DNA from: Microbacterium allomyrinae
Lineage (GTDB): Bacteria > Actinomycetota > Actinomycetes > Actinomycetales > Microbacteriaceae
Direction of reading: 5' to 3'
Assembly: GCF_020682705.1 (NCBI RefSeq)
Contig: NZ_JAGTTN010000004.1
Span: 248,001 to 312,000 of the forward strand
Length of the DNA stretch: 64,000 nucleotides
Shown: in pieces, positions 33,562 through 42,636 of the stretch
Numbering within the stretch: the first letter of the stretch is position 1
Layout of the letters: each line of letters starts with the position of its first letter
The notes under the pieces: generated by a model
Told to the model about the DNA's origin: nothing
The model's input: the letters and a program-made list of their open reading frames with translations, nothing else
Database searches by the model: none
Translations under genes and position numbers: made by a program

Positions 33562-33993
33562 GTGGTGCACGCCGCTGCGTCGGAGCTGCGTGTGCACGTG
33601 GGGCCGGTCTCGGCCTTCCTCGAAGAGGACGAGCGCACCGTCGTCAAGGTCGGCGACCGCGAAGTGCTGGTGCTGGCCGTCCGAGGCCGGCTGTTCGCCA
33701 TCGGGAACCGCTGCACGCATCTGCCGGCGCAGCTGCGGCGCGGACACGTGCTGCCCGAGAGCTTTGAGATCAACTGCCCCGTCCACATGGGCCGGTATTC
33801 ACTGATGACCGGCGAGGCGACCGAGCTGCCCTGCGAAACGCCCCTGCCGAAATACGCCGTAGAAGTCGTCGACGGCGAGCTGTACGTGTTCGTTCCGGAC
33901 ACACCCCTTGATCCACCGCGCGCAGACCTGCAATCACACGCGGCAGGAAGCGGCCGACCGGCCGGACTCCACACCAACAAGGAAGCGAAATGA
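33562..33993 (+). CDS. Rieske [2Fe-2S] ferredoxin
   Basis: 143 residues with GTG start. The cluster ligands are C51-T-H53 and C72-P-V-H75, separated by 18 residues, within NRCTHLPAQ and NCPVHMGRYS. It is the length of a ferredoxin component rather than an oxygenase alpha subunit, and it carries a 25-residue C-terminal tail. It starts two bases after the DLH-SIP fusion and overlaps the ABC substrate-binding gene by four. With no oxygenase alpha subunit in the window, its partner is either encoded elsewhere or it serves the fusion protein. Confidence 0.88.
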   Translation: MVHAAASELRVHVGPVSAFLEEDERTVVKVGDREVLVLAVRGRLFAIGNRCTHLPAQLRRGHVLPESFEINCPVHMGRYSLMTGEATELPCETPLPKYAVEVVDGELYVFVPDTPLDPPRADLQSHAAGSGRPAGLHTNKEAK

Positions 33994-35573
33994 TCAACCG
34001 AAAGAGCAGCACCAGCCGCAGCGTCGCGGCCATGATCGGCAGCGCAGCCATCGCGTTCTCTCTCGTCGCATGCGCCGGGGGCGGCACCGCCACCCCCACG
34101 CAGACGACGGACGGCCCCGCAGGCGAGCCCGTTCAGGGCGGCGCCCTCACGGCCGCCCAGATCTCGGCACCCCTGAATCTCGATCCCGCCCTCCTGATGA
34201 ACGCCTCGCAGGGCAACGGCATGCTCGGCAATGCGCTGTACGGGACCCTGATGATCTCGGACGAGACCACCGGCGAGATCGAATACTCCATCGCCACCGA
34301 CTTCTCGTCGACCGACGGCGGCACCACATTCACCCTGACCCTGCGCGACGACGTGACCTTCTCGGACGGCACGCCGTACGACGCCGCCGCCGTCAAGTAC
34401 AACTGGGACCGTCTGAAGGATGAGACGCTCGCCTCCAACTCGCTGCCCGACGCGACGATGATCGCCGACACCGCGGTCGTGGATCCGCAGACGCTCACGG
34501 TCACCCTGACCCGGCCCGCGCCCTACTTCGGCACCCAGGTGATCGAGTCGTCCATGAACTGGGTGGCGCAGCCCGACGCGCTGGCGCTCGGACAGGCGGA
34601 GTTCGACGAGAACCCCATCGGCGCAGGTCCCTTCGTGCTCGACAGCTGGACCCGCGGCGGCACGATCGAGCTCGTCAAGAACGACGAGTACTGGGATGCT
34701 CCGCGCCCGTACCTCGACGCGCTCACGATCAACACGACCGACAACTCGCAGCAGCGCGTCAACGCCGTGGTCACCGGCGACGTCGACATCGCCTCGGAGA
34801 ACGACTGGCTCGGCGTCGAGAAGGCGGAGCAGGCCAGCCTGCAGGTGCAGAGCGAGCCGATGGCGGGCGGCCAGTACCTCGCCCTCAACACCGCGGCCGC
34901 TCCGTTCGACAACCCGCTCGCACGAGAAGCGGTGAGCAAGGCGATCGACATCGACTCGCTCAACACCGCCCTCTACGGCACCGCCGCCGTCCCGGCCGAG
35001 ACGCTGTTCCCCGAGACCAGCCCGCTGTACAACGACGTTCCGCTGCACACCTACGACCCCGAGGCGGCGCAGGAGATCTTCGACGAGCTCGCCGATGCGG
35101 GCACGCCGGTCTCCTTCACGTTCACGGTCTTCCGCGGTTCCGAGGCGCTGGGCGAGGCCGTCCAGGCGCAGCTGAGCCTGCTGGAGAACGTCACCGCCGA
35201 GATCGACATCGCGGACTGGTCCGAGACGGGCCGCATCCTCGGCCAGCACGAGTTCGAGATGACGCTGGCCGCCACGAACTTCGTGGATCCCGAGCCGACA
35301 CTGTTCAACTCGTTCGACAGCGAATCCCGTCGGAACGCGACCGGAATCTCGGACCCGCAGCTGGATGAGGCGCTCACCCAGGGCCGGTTCGCCGAGACGC
35401 TGGACGAGCGCATCGAGGCGTACACTCTCGCCGCTGAGCGCTTGGCGGCGACCAACCCGGCCATCTACTACACGCGTGCGGCACAGGTCGCGATCGCGAA
35501 CACCGCCGTCGGCGGAATCGATCTGTACGGCCGCGGGTCGATCCTTCCGGATCGCCTCTGGGTCCAGGACTGA
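33990..35573 (+). CDS. ABC transporter substrate-binding lipoprotein, family 5
   Basis: 527 residues with lipobox SLVAC (Cys28). The mature part has the peptide/opine-type pattern GTLMISDETTGEIEYSIATD in outline, LRDDVTFSDGTPYDAAAVKYNW and NPIGAGPFVLDSW. It is only distantly like the 9089 protein, so the two importers probably take different substrates. Its ATG overlaps the Rieske stop (ATGA), placing uptake and enzymes in one message. A 13-bp hairpin follows its stop. Confidence 0.9.
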   Translation: MINRKSSTSRSVAAMIGSAAIAFSLVACAGGGTATPTQTTDGPAGEPVQGGALTAAQISAPLNLDPALLMNASQGNGMLGNALYGTLMISDETTGEIEYSIATDFSSTDGGTTFTLTLRDDVTFSDGTPYDAAAVKYNWDRLKDETLASNSLPDATMIADTAVVDPQTLTVTLTRPAPYFGTQVIESSMNWVAQPDALALGQAEFDENPIGAGPFVLDSWTRGGTIELVKNDEYWDAPRPYLDALTINTTDNSQQRVNAVVTGDVDIASENDWLGVEKAEQASLQVQSEPMAGGQYLALNTAAAPFDNPLAREAVSKAIDIDSLNTALYGTAAVPAETLFPETSPLYNDVPLHTYDPEAAQEIFDELADAGTPVSFTFTVFRGSEALGEAVQAQLSLLENVTAEIDIADWSETGRILGQHEFEMTLAATNFVDPEPTLFNSFDSESRRNATGISDPQLDEALTQGRFAETLDERIEAYTLAAERLAATNPAIYYTRAAQVAIANTAVGGIDLYGRGSILPDRLWVQD

Positions 35574-35580
35574 TCACTCC

Positions 35581-35613
35581 GAGTGCGCCGGGGCATCCCA
35601 CCCCGGCGCACTC
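35581..35613 (+). terminator. Intercistronic hairpin between substrate-binding protein and permease
   Basis: Perfect 13-bp stem GAGTGCGCCGGGG / CCCCGGCGCACTC with 7-nt loop CATCCCA, eight bases after the stop and 25 bases before the permease start. Placed inside an operon, it probably protects or attenuates the mRNA so that more binding protein than permease is made. Confidence 0.6.
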
Positions 35614-35638
35614 CCCCGCGGTGCGAAGGAGCGCTGGG

Positions 35639-36604
35639 ATGAAGAATCTGAAATGGCTGGCGAGCCTCAAACGCATCGGTCGGGCGCTGCTGGTCATCGT
35701 GCTGGCGACGTTCCTCGTGCGGATGCTGATGTCTCTCGCGCCGGGCTCGATCGCCGAGGGCATGCTCGGCGAGAACGCGACGCCCGAGGCGATCGCGAAG
35801 TTCAATGAGAAGTGGGGGCTGGACGCGCCCCCCTGGCAGCAGTACCTCACGTGGCTGCGCGGTGCCGTCGTCGGCGACCTGGGGGAGTCGCCCCTCACCG
35901 GTCAGTCGGTCATGGAGGCGATCCTCGAGCGGCTTCCGGTCACTCTCGAGCTCGCATTCCTCGGGCTCGGCATCGCTCTCGCGGTCGCGATCCCGTTCGC
36001 GCTCATCTGCGCCACGTGGCCCGGCCGTGGCATCGACCGCGCACTCAGCTCGCTCTCGTCGGTCTTCCTCGCCGTGCCGGCCTTCATCGCCGGTCCCGTG
36101 CTCATCTACGTCCTCGCCGTGCAGCTGCGCCTGTTCCCCGTGCTCGGGTGGAACCCGCTCAGCGAGGGGCTTGCGGCGAATCTGCAGACCGCGTTCATCC
36201 CCGCCCTGTCGATCGCCTTCGTCGAGATCGCCGCCTTCCACCGGCTGCTGCGCGCCGATCTGATCAGCACTCTCAGCGAGGACTACATCGCCGCCGCCCG
36301 CGCCAAGGGCATGGGCGGCGTCTACGTCATGCTCCGCCACGCGCTGCGGCCGTCTTCGTTCTCGCTCGTCACCGTCCTCGGCATCACCCTCGGGGCCCTG
36401 GCCGGCGGAACGGTCGTCGTAGAGACGCTCTTCGGCCTCCCCGGTCTCGGGCAGCTGATCGTGCAGTCGATCATGACGCGCGACGTGACCATGGTCATGG
36501 GCGCGGTCACGTTCGCCGCGGTGATGTACGTCGGCATCAACACGATGGTCGACGTCAGCTACAGCTTTCTCGATCCGCGCGTGCGAAGGAGGGCGGCCGC
36601 ATGA
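35639..36604 (+). CDS. ABC transporter permease, DppB type
   Basis: 321 residues, about six membrane helices, with the DppB start RIGRALLVIVLATFLVRML and PGSIAEGMLGENATPEAIAKF in outline, and the EAA loop AAARAKGMGGVYVMLRHALR near 225. ATG at 35639 is chosen because AAGGAG lies six bases upstream; an in-frame GTG at 35621 has no such site. Its stop overlaps the next permease start (ATGA). Confidence 0.92.
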   Translation: MKNLKWLASLKRIGRALLVIVLATFLVRMLMSLAPGSIAEGMLGENATPEAIAKFNEKWGLDAPPWQQYLTWLRGAVVGDLGESPLTGQSVMEAILERLPVTLELAFLGLGIALAVAIPFALICATWPGRGIDRALSSLSSVFLAVPAFIAGPVLIYVLAVQLRLFPVLGWNPLSEGLAANLQTAFIPALSIAFVEIAAFHRLLRADLISTLSEDYIAAARAKGMGGVYVMLRHALRPSSFSLVTVLGITLGALAGGTVVVETLFGLPGLGQLIVQSIMTRDVTMVMGAVTFAAVMYVGINTMVDVSYSFLDPRVRRRAAA

Positions 36605-37515
36605 CCGATGTCCCCACACTGATCCGACCGGATGCCGCCCAGGAGCTGATCGACGGAGCACCGGCCGCCGAGGCGCTGGCACGCGTTCCGGTCGCGCGCA
36701 AGAAGCACTCCATCCTGGTGTGGGCGTGCGCCGCGTGGCTGGTGCTGATCTTCGCGCTCGCCATCACGGCGCCTCTGCTGCCCCTGCCGTCCTACGCGAT
36801 CCCCATCGGCCCGCCGAGGCTGCCCCCGAGCGGGGAGTCGGTCGGGTTCTGGCTCGGCACCGACAACATCGGCCGCTCGGTGATCTCGCGGCTGATCTAC
36901 GGCGCACAGGTGTCGCTTCTCGTGGCGACGGTCTCCGGCCTGTTCTGCTTCTTCGTCGGAGGCATCCTCGGTCTCGTCGCCGGGTACGCCTCGAAGGGAC
37001 TGGATGCCGCGGTCGGCCTGTTCTCGGACGTCATGCTGGCGTTCCCGCCGCTGATCCTGCTGCTCGCGCTGTCGTCGGTGCTCGCGCCGAACGCTGCCAC
37101 GATCATCCTGGGGCTCAGCATGCTGGGCCTGCCCACCTTCATCCGCCTGTCGCGTGCGCACACGATGAGCTGGTCCGCGCGGGAGTTCGTCCGGGCGGCG
37201 CGGAACATGGGCGCCACCACGCCGCGCATCCTGTTCCGCGAGATCATGCCGAACGTCGTGCCCGCGCTCGCCGCGTACCTGCCGATCGTGATGTCGGCGA
37301 TGATCGTCGCGGAAGGCTCGCTGAGCTTCCTGGGCCTGGGTATCGCCCCGCCCACGCCCTCGTGGGGCGGGATGATCGCGGCAGGCAAGGACTCGCTGGC
37401 CAGCGACCCGCAGCTGGTGTTCATTCCCGCTGCCGCGATCTTCCTCACCGTGCTCTCCCTGAACATCGTCGGCGATCAGCTGAGGGTGAAGTTCGATCGG
37501 ACGGTCCACGAATGA
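36601..37515 (+). CDS. ABC transporter permease, DppC type
   Basis: 304 residues with an N-terminal cytoplasmic tail of about 35 residues, then LVWACAAWLVLIFALAIT as first helix. The typical LGTDNIGRSVISRLIYGAQ and the EAA loop RAARNMGATTPRILFREI are present, with SFLGLGIAPPTPSWGGM near the end. It pairs with the preceding DppB permease. Four-base overlaps on both sides tie it into the operon. Confidence 0.92.
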   Translation: MTDVPTLIRPDAAQELIDGAPAAEALARVPVARKKHSILVWACAAWLVLIFALAITAPLLPLPSYAIPIGPPRLPPSGESVGFWLGTDNIGRSVISRLIYGAQVSLLVATVSGLFCFFVGGILGLVAGYASKGLDAAVGLFSDVMLAFPPLILLLALSSVLAPNAATIILGLSMLGLPTFIRLSRAHTMSWSAREFVRAARNMGATTPRILFREIMPNVVPALAAYLPIVMSAMIVAEGSLSFLGLGIAPPTPSWGGMIAAGKDSLASDPQLVFIPAAAIFLTVLSLNIVGDQLRVKFDRTVHE

Positions 37516-38531
37516 CGCACGAAGCGCTCCTCTCGGTCTCGAACATGCACGCCTATCTCCGTTCCTCCCGGGGAGTCGTGCGAGCGGTCGACGACGTGTC
37601 GTTCGCGGTCGCACGCGGCGAGGCGCTGGGCGTCGTCGGCGAATCGGGCTCCGGCAAATCGGTGATGGCCCGAGCGATCATGGGCCTCACTCCGGGCCGC
37701 TCGGCCCTGACCGGCTCGGTCCTGTTCAAGGGCGAGGAGCTCGTGGGTCGTCCTCGCCGCGAGCTGCGCAGGATCTGGGGGCCTCAGATCGCGATGGTCT
37801 TCCAGGACCCGGGGCGATCGCTCAACCCCGTGGTGCGCGTCGATCGCCAGCTGACCGAGGGGATGCGCGCACACCTCGGTCTCAGTCGCTCCGAAGCGCG
37901 GACCCGCGCGCTGCAGCTGCTGCACGAGGTCGGGGTGCCCGATCCCGAACGACGCCTGAGCAACTATCCGCACGAGATGTCGGGCGGTATGCGCCAGCGC
38001 GTCATGATCGCGGTCGCCCTCTCGTGCGAGCCCGAGCTGCTCATCGCGGACGAGCCGACGACCGCGCTCGACGTCACGATCCAGCGGCAGATCCTGGATC
38101 TCCTGCGTCATGTGCAGCAGACCCGCGACATGTCGATGATCCTCATCAGCCACGACCTGGCCGTGGTGGCGGGGCGGACCGATCGCACGGCGGTCATGTA
38201 TGCGGGACGGCTGTGCGAAGTGGGCAGCTCGCGTGAGCTGTTCGCCGATCCGCGTCACCGCTACACGCACGCGCTGCTGCAGGCGACGCCGTCCATCGAC
38301 CATGAGCGGCACAGCGAGTTCCGGCTCATCCCGGGGTCGCTCCCCGATCCCACCCAGCCCGCGCCGGGCTGCCGTTTCGCGCCCCGGTGCGCGGCGGCCT
38401 CCAGCGCCTGCGGCAGCGAGCAGCCGCCGCTCGATTCCGTCGGCAGCGACCACGCGGTCGCCTGCTTCCACCCCGTCGAGTCCCGCAATGCGCAGCTCGC
38501 GACCATAGGAGGAGATCCGGATGGCCGGTAG
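37512..38531 (+). CDS. ABC transporter ATPase, DppD type
   Basis: 339 residues. Walker A GESGSGKS near 42, Q-loop [13 protein letters not shown], signature [12 protein letters not shown] near 157 and Walker [13 protein letters not shown]. The C-terminal oligopeptide-type extension has Cys residues in [17 protein letters not shown], which in some relatives hold an iron-sulfur cluster. The last 11 bases overlap the next ATPase gene. Confidence 0.92.
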   Translation: MTHEALLSVSNMHAYLRSSRGVVRAVDDVSFAVARGEALGVVGESGSGKSVMARAIMGLTPGRSALTGSVLFKGEELVGRPRRELRRIWGPQIAMVFQDPGRSLNPVVRVDRQLTEGMRAHLGLSRSEARTRALQLLHEVGVPDPERRLSNYPHEMSGGMRQRVMIAVALSCEPELLIADEPTTALDVTIQRQILDLLRHVQQTRDMSMILISHDLAVVAGRTDRTAVMYAGRLCEVGSSRELFADPRHRYTHALLQATPSIDHERHSEFRLIPGSLPDPTQPAPGCRFAPRCAAASSACGSEQPPLDSVGSDHAVACFHPVESRNAQLATIGGDPDGR

Positions 38532-39507
38532 CGGCACCGCGCACCTGCGCGGCGAGGAGGCGCTGCTGAGCGTGTCCAACCTCGTCGTCGAATACAAGAC
38601 CGCCGGGGGAGTCGTCCAGGCGGTGTCCGACATCAGCTTCGACGTCCTCCCGGGCGAGACGCTGGGCATCGTGGGCGAGTCGGGCTGCGGCAAATCCACG
38701 ACCGGCCGCGCGGTGCTGCGACTGGACCCGATCACCTCCGGCGACATCCGCTTCGAGGGCGACCGCATCGACCGCGCGTCGGAGAAGAGGATGCGCGAGC
38801 TTCGCCGTTCGATGCAGATGATCTTCCAGGACCCGATCGGCTCGCTCAATCCGCGCCGCAAGGTCAAGGACATCGTCGTGGAGGGGCTGACGATCGCCGG
38901 CCGGCCCGCGGAGGTGCGAGACCGCGTGGCGACCTCGATCCTGAACCGCGTCGGCCTCCCGTCGGAGCGCTACGCCGACGTGCTGCCGCGCATGCTCTCC
39001 GGCGGTCAGGCGCAGCGCGTCGCGATCGCCCGGGCGCTCGCGCTCAACCCGCGACTGCTCATCTGCGACGAGCCGGTCTCGGCCCTGGATGTCTCGGTGC
39101 AGGCGCAGATCCTCAACCTCATCGAGGACACCAAGGCGGAGTTCGACCTGACGGTCGTCTTCATCGCGCACGACCTCGGCGTCGTGCGCTCGGTGAGCGA
39201 CAAAGTCATGGTGCTGTACCTCGGCAAGGTGTGCGAGTTCGGCGACGCGCTCGAGGTCTACGAGAACCCCGCGCATCCCTACACGCGTGCGCTGCTGGAT
39301 TCTGCGCCGCTGATGGATCCCGACAAGGCCTTCGCCGGCCCCGCGCTCGAGGGTGACGTGCCGTCGCCATTGGATCCCCCCAGCGGCTGCCGGTTCCGCA
39401 CGCGGTGCCCGCTGGCACAGGAGCGCTGCGCCTCGGAGGCGCCCGAGATGCGCGAGATCCGGCCCGGCCAGTTCGCAGCCTGCCACTTCGCCCTGGCGGC
39501 GGCATGA
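38521..39507 (+). CDS. ABC transporter ATPase, DppF type
   Basis: 328 residues. Walker A GESGCGKS near 57, IFQDPIGSLNPRRK, signature LSGGQAQRVAIARAL and Walker B LLICDEPVSALD, followed by the Cys-rich tail SGCRFRTRCPLAQERC. It is preceded by GGAGGAG, so it has its own ribosome binding site inside the upstream gene. It completes a standard five-gene importer (33990-39507). Confidence 0.92.
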   Translation: MAGSGTAHLRGEEALLSVSNLVVEYKTAGGVVQAVSDISFDVLPGETLGIVGESGCGKSTTGRAVLRLDPITSGDIRFEGDRIDRASEKRMRELRRSMQMIFQDPIGSLNPRRKVKDIVVEGLTIAGRPAEVRDRVATSILNRVGLPSERYADVLPRMLSGGQAQRVAIARALALNPRLLICDEPVSALDVSVQAQILNLIEDTKAEFDLTVVFIAHDLGVVRSVSDKVMVLYLGKVCEFGDALEVYENPAHPYTRALLDSAPLMDPDKAFAGPALEGDVPSPLDPPSGCRFRTRCPLAQERCASEAPEMREIRPGQFAACHFALAAA

Positions 39508-39538
39508 AGGCCGTACTGCCCTCGGCGGGGGAGACTCG

Positions 39539-40819
39539 TTGCTGAAGACCTTCCGCGCCCTGAGCATCCGCAACTTCCGGGTGTATGTGACCGGCACCGT
39601 CGTGTCGAACGTCGGCACATGGATGCAGCGCATCGGTCAGGATTGGCTCGTCCTCGAGTTGTCCGGCGGCAGCGGCACCGCCGTCGGGATCACGACGGCG
39701 ATGCAGTTCCTGCCCGTCCTGCTGCTGTCGCCACTGGCGGGCATGCTCGCCGATCGGTACCCCAAACGGCGGCTGATGCAGGCGACGGCGGTCATGATGG
39801 CCGTTCCCGCCCTGGTCCTGGGCATCCTCGCCATCACCGGGACCGCCGAGGTCTGGCACGTCTACGTGCTCGCGTTCCTGTTCGGCGCGGGCGCGGCGCT
39901 GGATGCGCCGGCCCGGCAGTCGTTCGTCCCCGAGCTCGTGGGCAAGGACGAGATCGCGAACGCGATCGGCCTCAACTCGGTGTCGTTCAATCTCGCGCGG
40001 ATCGTCGGACCGGCGCTGGCGGGACTGCTGATCGCGGCCTTCGGTTCGGGGGAGGCGGCCGCCGGCTGGGTCATCTGCACGAATGCGGCCACGTACCTCG
40101 CGACGATCTGGGCCCTGCAGATGATCGATCCCGCCAAGCTCGTCGTCCGCCCGCGCGCACCGCTGCGCCGCGGCATGATGGGCGAGGCCGTCCGGTATGT
40201 CCGCGGTCATCGGCGACTCGCCTTCGTCTTCTGCATCGCGTTCATCACCGGCACGTTCGGCATCAACTTCCAGCTGACGAACGCGCTCATGGCCACGCAG
40301 GAGTTCGGGCAGGGCGCCGGGGGATTCGGTCTGCTCGGCTCGGTCATGGCCATCGGCTCGTTCACCGGCGCGCTGCTGGCCGCTCGCCGGGCAACGGTGA
40401 CATCGCGCATCGTCGCCACGTCGGCGATCGCGTTCGGAGTCGCGCAGCTGATCGCGAGCGTCATGCCGACCTTCGCGATGTTCACCGCGTGGACGATCGT
40501 CGTCGGGCTGTGCACGATGCTCATGGCGAACGCCTGCCACGCATCCGTGCAGATCTTCACCGATCCCGAGGTCCGCGGGCGGGTCACCGCGCTGTACGTG
40601 ATGGTCTCCATGGGCGGTGTGCCGCTGGGCGCCGCGGTCATCGGGTGGGTCGGCGAGACGTTCGGGCCACGCTGGACCCTGGTCTTCGGCGGCGGGATCG
40701 TGCTGGTGGCGACCCTGCTGGCGATGCTGCTGCTGCGTCCTGGCCGGGCCGTCGAGGACGCGCCCGCGGAGGTGCCGGCGCCGGAGGTGTCGGCGCCCGC
40801 CGGTGAGAGGCGCGCCTGA
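39539..40819 (+). CDS. MFS transporter (MFS_3/enterobactin-exporter-like)
   Basis: 426 residues with about 12 membrane helices. The N-terminus FRALSIRNFRVYVTG and NVGTWMQRIGQDWLVL is typical of the MFS_3 branch, whose best-known member exports enterobactin; DRYPKRRLMQ is the loop 2-3 motif. TTG at 39539 is chosen because GGGGGAG lies six bases upstream and translation then begins right at the conserved N-terminus; no ATG or GTG fits. It follows the importer by 31 bases and is probably in the same operon, perhaps exporting a by-product or chelator. Confidence 0.82.
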   Translation: MLKTFRALSIRNFRVYVTGTVVSNVGTWMQRIGQDWLVLELSGGSGTAVGITTAMQFLPVLLLSPLAGMLADRYPKRRLMQATAVMMAVPALVLGILAITGTAEVWHVYVLAFLFGAGAALDAPARQSFVPELVGKDEIANAIGLNSVSFNLARIVGPALAGLLIAAFGSGEAAAGWVICTNAATYLATIWALQMIDPAKLVVRPRAPLRRGMMGEAVRYVRGHRRLAFVFCIAFITGTFGINFQLTNALMATQEFGQGAGGFGLLGSVMAIGSFTGALLAARRATVTSRIVATSAIAFGVAQLIASVMPTFAMFTAWTIVVGLCTMLMANACHASVQIFTDPEVRGRVTALYVMVSMGGVPLGAAVIGWVGETFGPRWTLVFGGGIVLVATLLAMLLLRPGRAVEDAPAEVPAPEVSAPAGERRA

Positions 40820-40840
40820 GCCTGCTGGCGAGGTGCCGGA

Positions 40841-41512
40841 TCACGGCCGCTGTCGTGGTGAAGAGCTGCGCGCTCCGCGCTCGTGCGCCCAGATCGCGAG
40901 CTCGACGCGATTGCGGGCTCCGAGCTTGGTCATGAGGCTCGTGAGATGCGTCTTCACGGTGCTGAGCGAGATGTGCAGCCGATCGGCGATCTCGGCGTTG
41001 CCGAGCCCGCGCGCGGCCGCTGCGAGGACATCCTCCTCTCGCTCGGTGAGCGGGCTCGACGGCGGCGCCGGGCGTGCGGGCGCCGACTTCGCGAACGCCT
41101 CGATGAGGCGAACCGTCACGTTGGGGGCGATGAGCGCATCGCCGCGCGCCGCCGCGTGCACGGCGTCGGCCAGCATGGCCGGACCGGCGTCCTTGAGCAG
41201 GAAGCCCCGAGCGCCGGACTGGAGCGCCTCGTAGACGTACTCGTCGAGGTCGAACGTGGTGATCACCACGACGGGGATCGGGTCGGCGACCCCTTCGCCG
41301 GCTAGAGCCCGCGTCGCTGCGAGTCCGTCCAGCACCGGCATGCGGATGTCCATGAGACACACATCCGGGCGCAGCCGGCGGGCGAGGGCGACGGCTTGCG
41401 CACCGTCGGCGGCCTCGCCGATCACCGTGATGCCGTCCTGCGCGTCGAGGATCATGCGCAGGCCCGCGCGGACGAGGTCCTGGTCGTCGGCGACCAGCAC
41501 GCGGACGGTCAT
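40841..41512 (-). CDS. NarL/LuxR-type response regulator
   Basis: 223 residues. Receiver domain with the phosphorylated Asp in DVCLMDIRMPVLDG near 54, Thr in VITTFD and Lys in FLLKDAG; C-terminal LuxR helix-turn-helix LTEREEDVLAAAARGLGNA and ISLSTVKTHLTSLMTKLGA. ATG at 41512 overlaps the stop of the kinase gene by four bases, so the two form one two-component system. Target genes are likely local (membrane protein or transporter genes upstream) but not shown. Confidence 0.93.
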   Translation of the reverse strand: MTVRVLVADDQDLVRAGLRMILDAQDGITVIGEAADGAQAVALARRLRPDVCLMDIRMPVLDGLAATRALAGEGVADPIPVVVITTFDLDEYVYEALQSGARGFLLKDAGPAMLADAVHAAARGDALIAPNVTVRLIEAFAKSAPARPAPPSSPLTEREEDVLAAAARGLGNAEIADRLHISLSTVKTHLTSLMTKLGARNRVELAIWAHERGARSSSPRQRP

Positions 41513-42636
41513 GTCGTCCACCCCGCCCGGGGGAGCGAGGCGGCCACGAGCCACCCGCCGCCGGCGATCGGCCCGCTCTCGCAGCTGCCGCCGAGCAGTG
41601 CCGCGCGTTCCTTCATCCCGCGGACGCCGTAGCCGGTGGGGGCGGATCCCGTCTGTTCGCCGTCGTCGCGTACCGCGAGGCGCACGCCGCTCCCGTCGAC
41701 CTGGACGGCGACGTCGATCCGGTGCGCGTTGCGGGCATGCCGCCGCGCGTTCGTCACGGCTTCCTGGGCGAGGCGGAACACCGCGGCCGCGACAGCAGGA
41801 GGCACCGAGTCGACGTTCCCGTCGAGGCGGATCGAGACCGGCGGGCCGGCGGGTTCGTCCTCGCGGAGCCGGAGCAGATCCGCGAGGACCGGCGTCGGAG
41901 CGAGGTCCGGCGCATCCGCCCGAAGGAGACCCACCATCGACCGCATCTCGCGGAGCGTGCGCGTCGCCTCACCCTCGATCGCCCGGAGCACCCCGGCGGT
42001 GGCGGCGGGATCCGTCGCGGCCACAGCGGTGCCCGCCTGCGCCTGGATCGCGATCGCCGAAACGTGGTGCGCCACCGTGTCGTGCAGGTCGCGGGCGAGC
42101 TGAGCGCGCTCGATGAGACGCACCTGGTCGAGTTCCCGGGCACGCGCGCGGCTGCGCCAGCGAAAGGCGACGCCGAGGGTGCTCGTCGCGACCGCGACCG
42201 CGATGCCGCCGACGGTGTCGCCGGGCGTCAGCGGCGGCGTGAACGCAGACACGACGATGCCGATCGCGACCAGCATCCCCCCGGCGATGAGCGCGCGTCC
42301 GCGGCCCCACCGGAAGAGGGCGTAGAGCAGGATCAGCAGGTACGCCGTCGTGAAGAGCTGCGAATCACCGCCCGCCAAGAGGCCCACGATCGTGCCGGTG
42401 CCGAACGCGATCGCCAGCATCGTGAACGGTCGCGCCCGCCGCCACAGGAGGGTGGGCGACAGGCCGACGAGCACGACAGCCCACAGCCACCGCCACGGCA
42501 CCTCGGGACGCAGCGCTGCCTCGAGCGGAGCGAGCAGCGCGACCGCTGCGATCAGCACCCCGTCACGCCACACCCGCCGCGGCGGTGCCGGAATGGCCGC
42601 CGGGGCGTCCCAGAGCGCACGCACCGGGCTCATCAT
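41509..42636 (-). CDS. Sensor histidine kinase (HisKA_3 type)
   Basis: 375 residues. About five membrane helices in the first 150 residues, then the dimerisation/phosphoacceptor helix LIERAQLARDLHDTVAHHVSAI with the phosphorylated His near 188, and an ATPase domain with QEAVTNARRHA (N box) and GYGVRGMKERAALLGG (G box). No extracellular sensor domain is evident, so it likely senses a membrane signal. Start ATG at 42636 (a second ATG follows directly) overlaps the stop of the membrane-protein gene by four bases. Confidence 0.92.
   Translation of the reverse strand: MMSPVRALWDAPAAIPAPPRRVWRDGVLIAAVALLAPLEAALRPEVPWRWLWAVVLVGLSPTLLWRRARPFTMLAIAFGTGTIVGLLAGGDSQLFTTAYLLILLYALFRWGRGRALIAGGMLVAIGIVVSAFTPPLTPGDTVGGIAVAVATSTLGVAFRWRSRARARELDQVRLIERAQLARDLHDTVAHHVSAIAIQAQAGTAVAATDPAATAGVLRAIEGEATRTLREMRSMVGLLRADAPDLAPTPVLADLLRLREDEPAGPPVSIRLDGNVDSVPPAVAAAVFRLAQEAVTNARRHARNAHRIDVAVQVDGSGVRLAVRDDGEQTGSAPTGYGVRGMKERAALLGGSCESGPIAGGGWLVAASLPRAGWTT

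Noticed and set aside
39353..39538. Upstream extension of the MFS gene
   Set aside because: The in-frame extension overlaps the DppF-type ATPase gene and has no membrane-protein character; TTG at 39539 with GGGGGAG upstream starts right at the conserved N-terminus.
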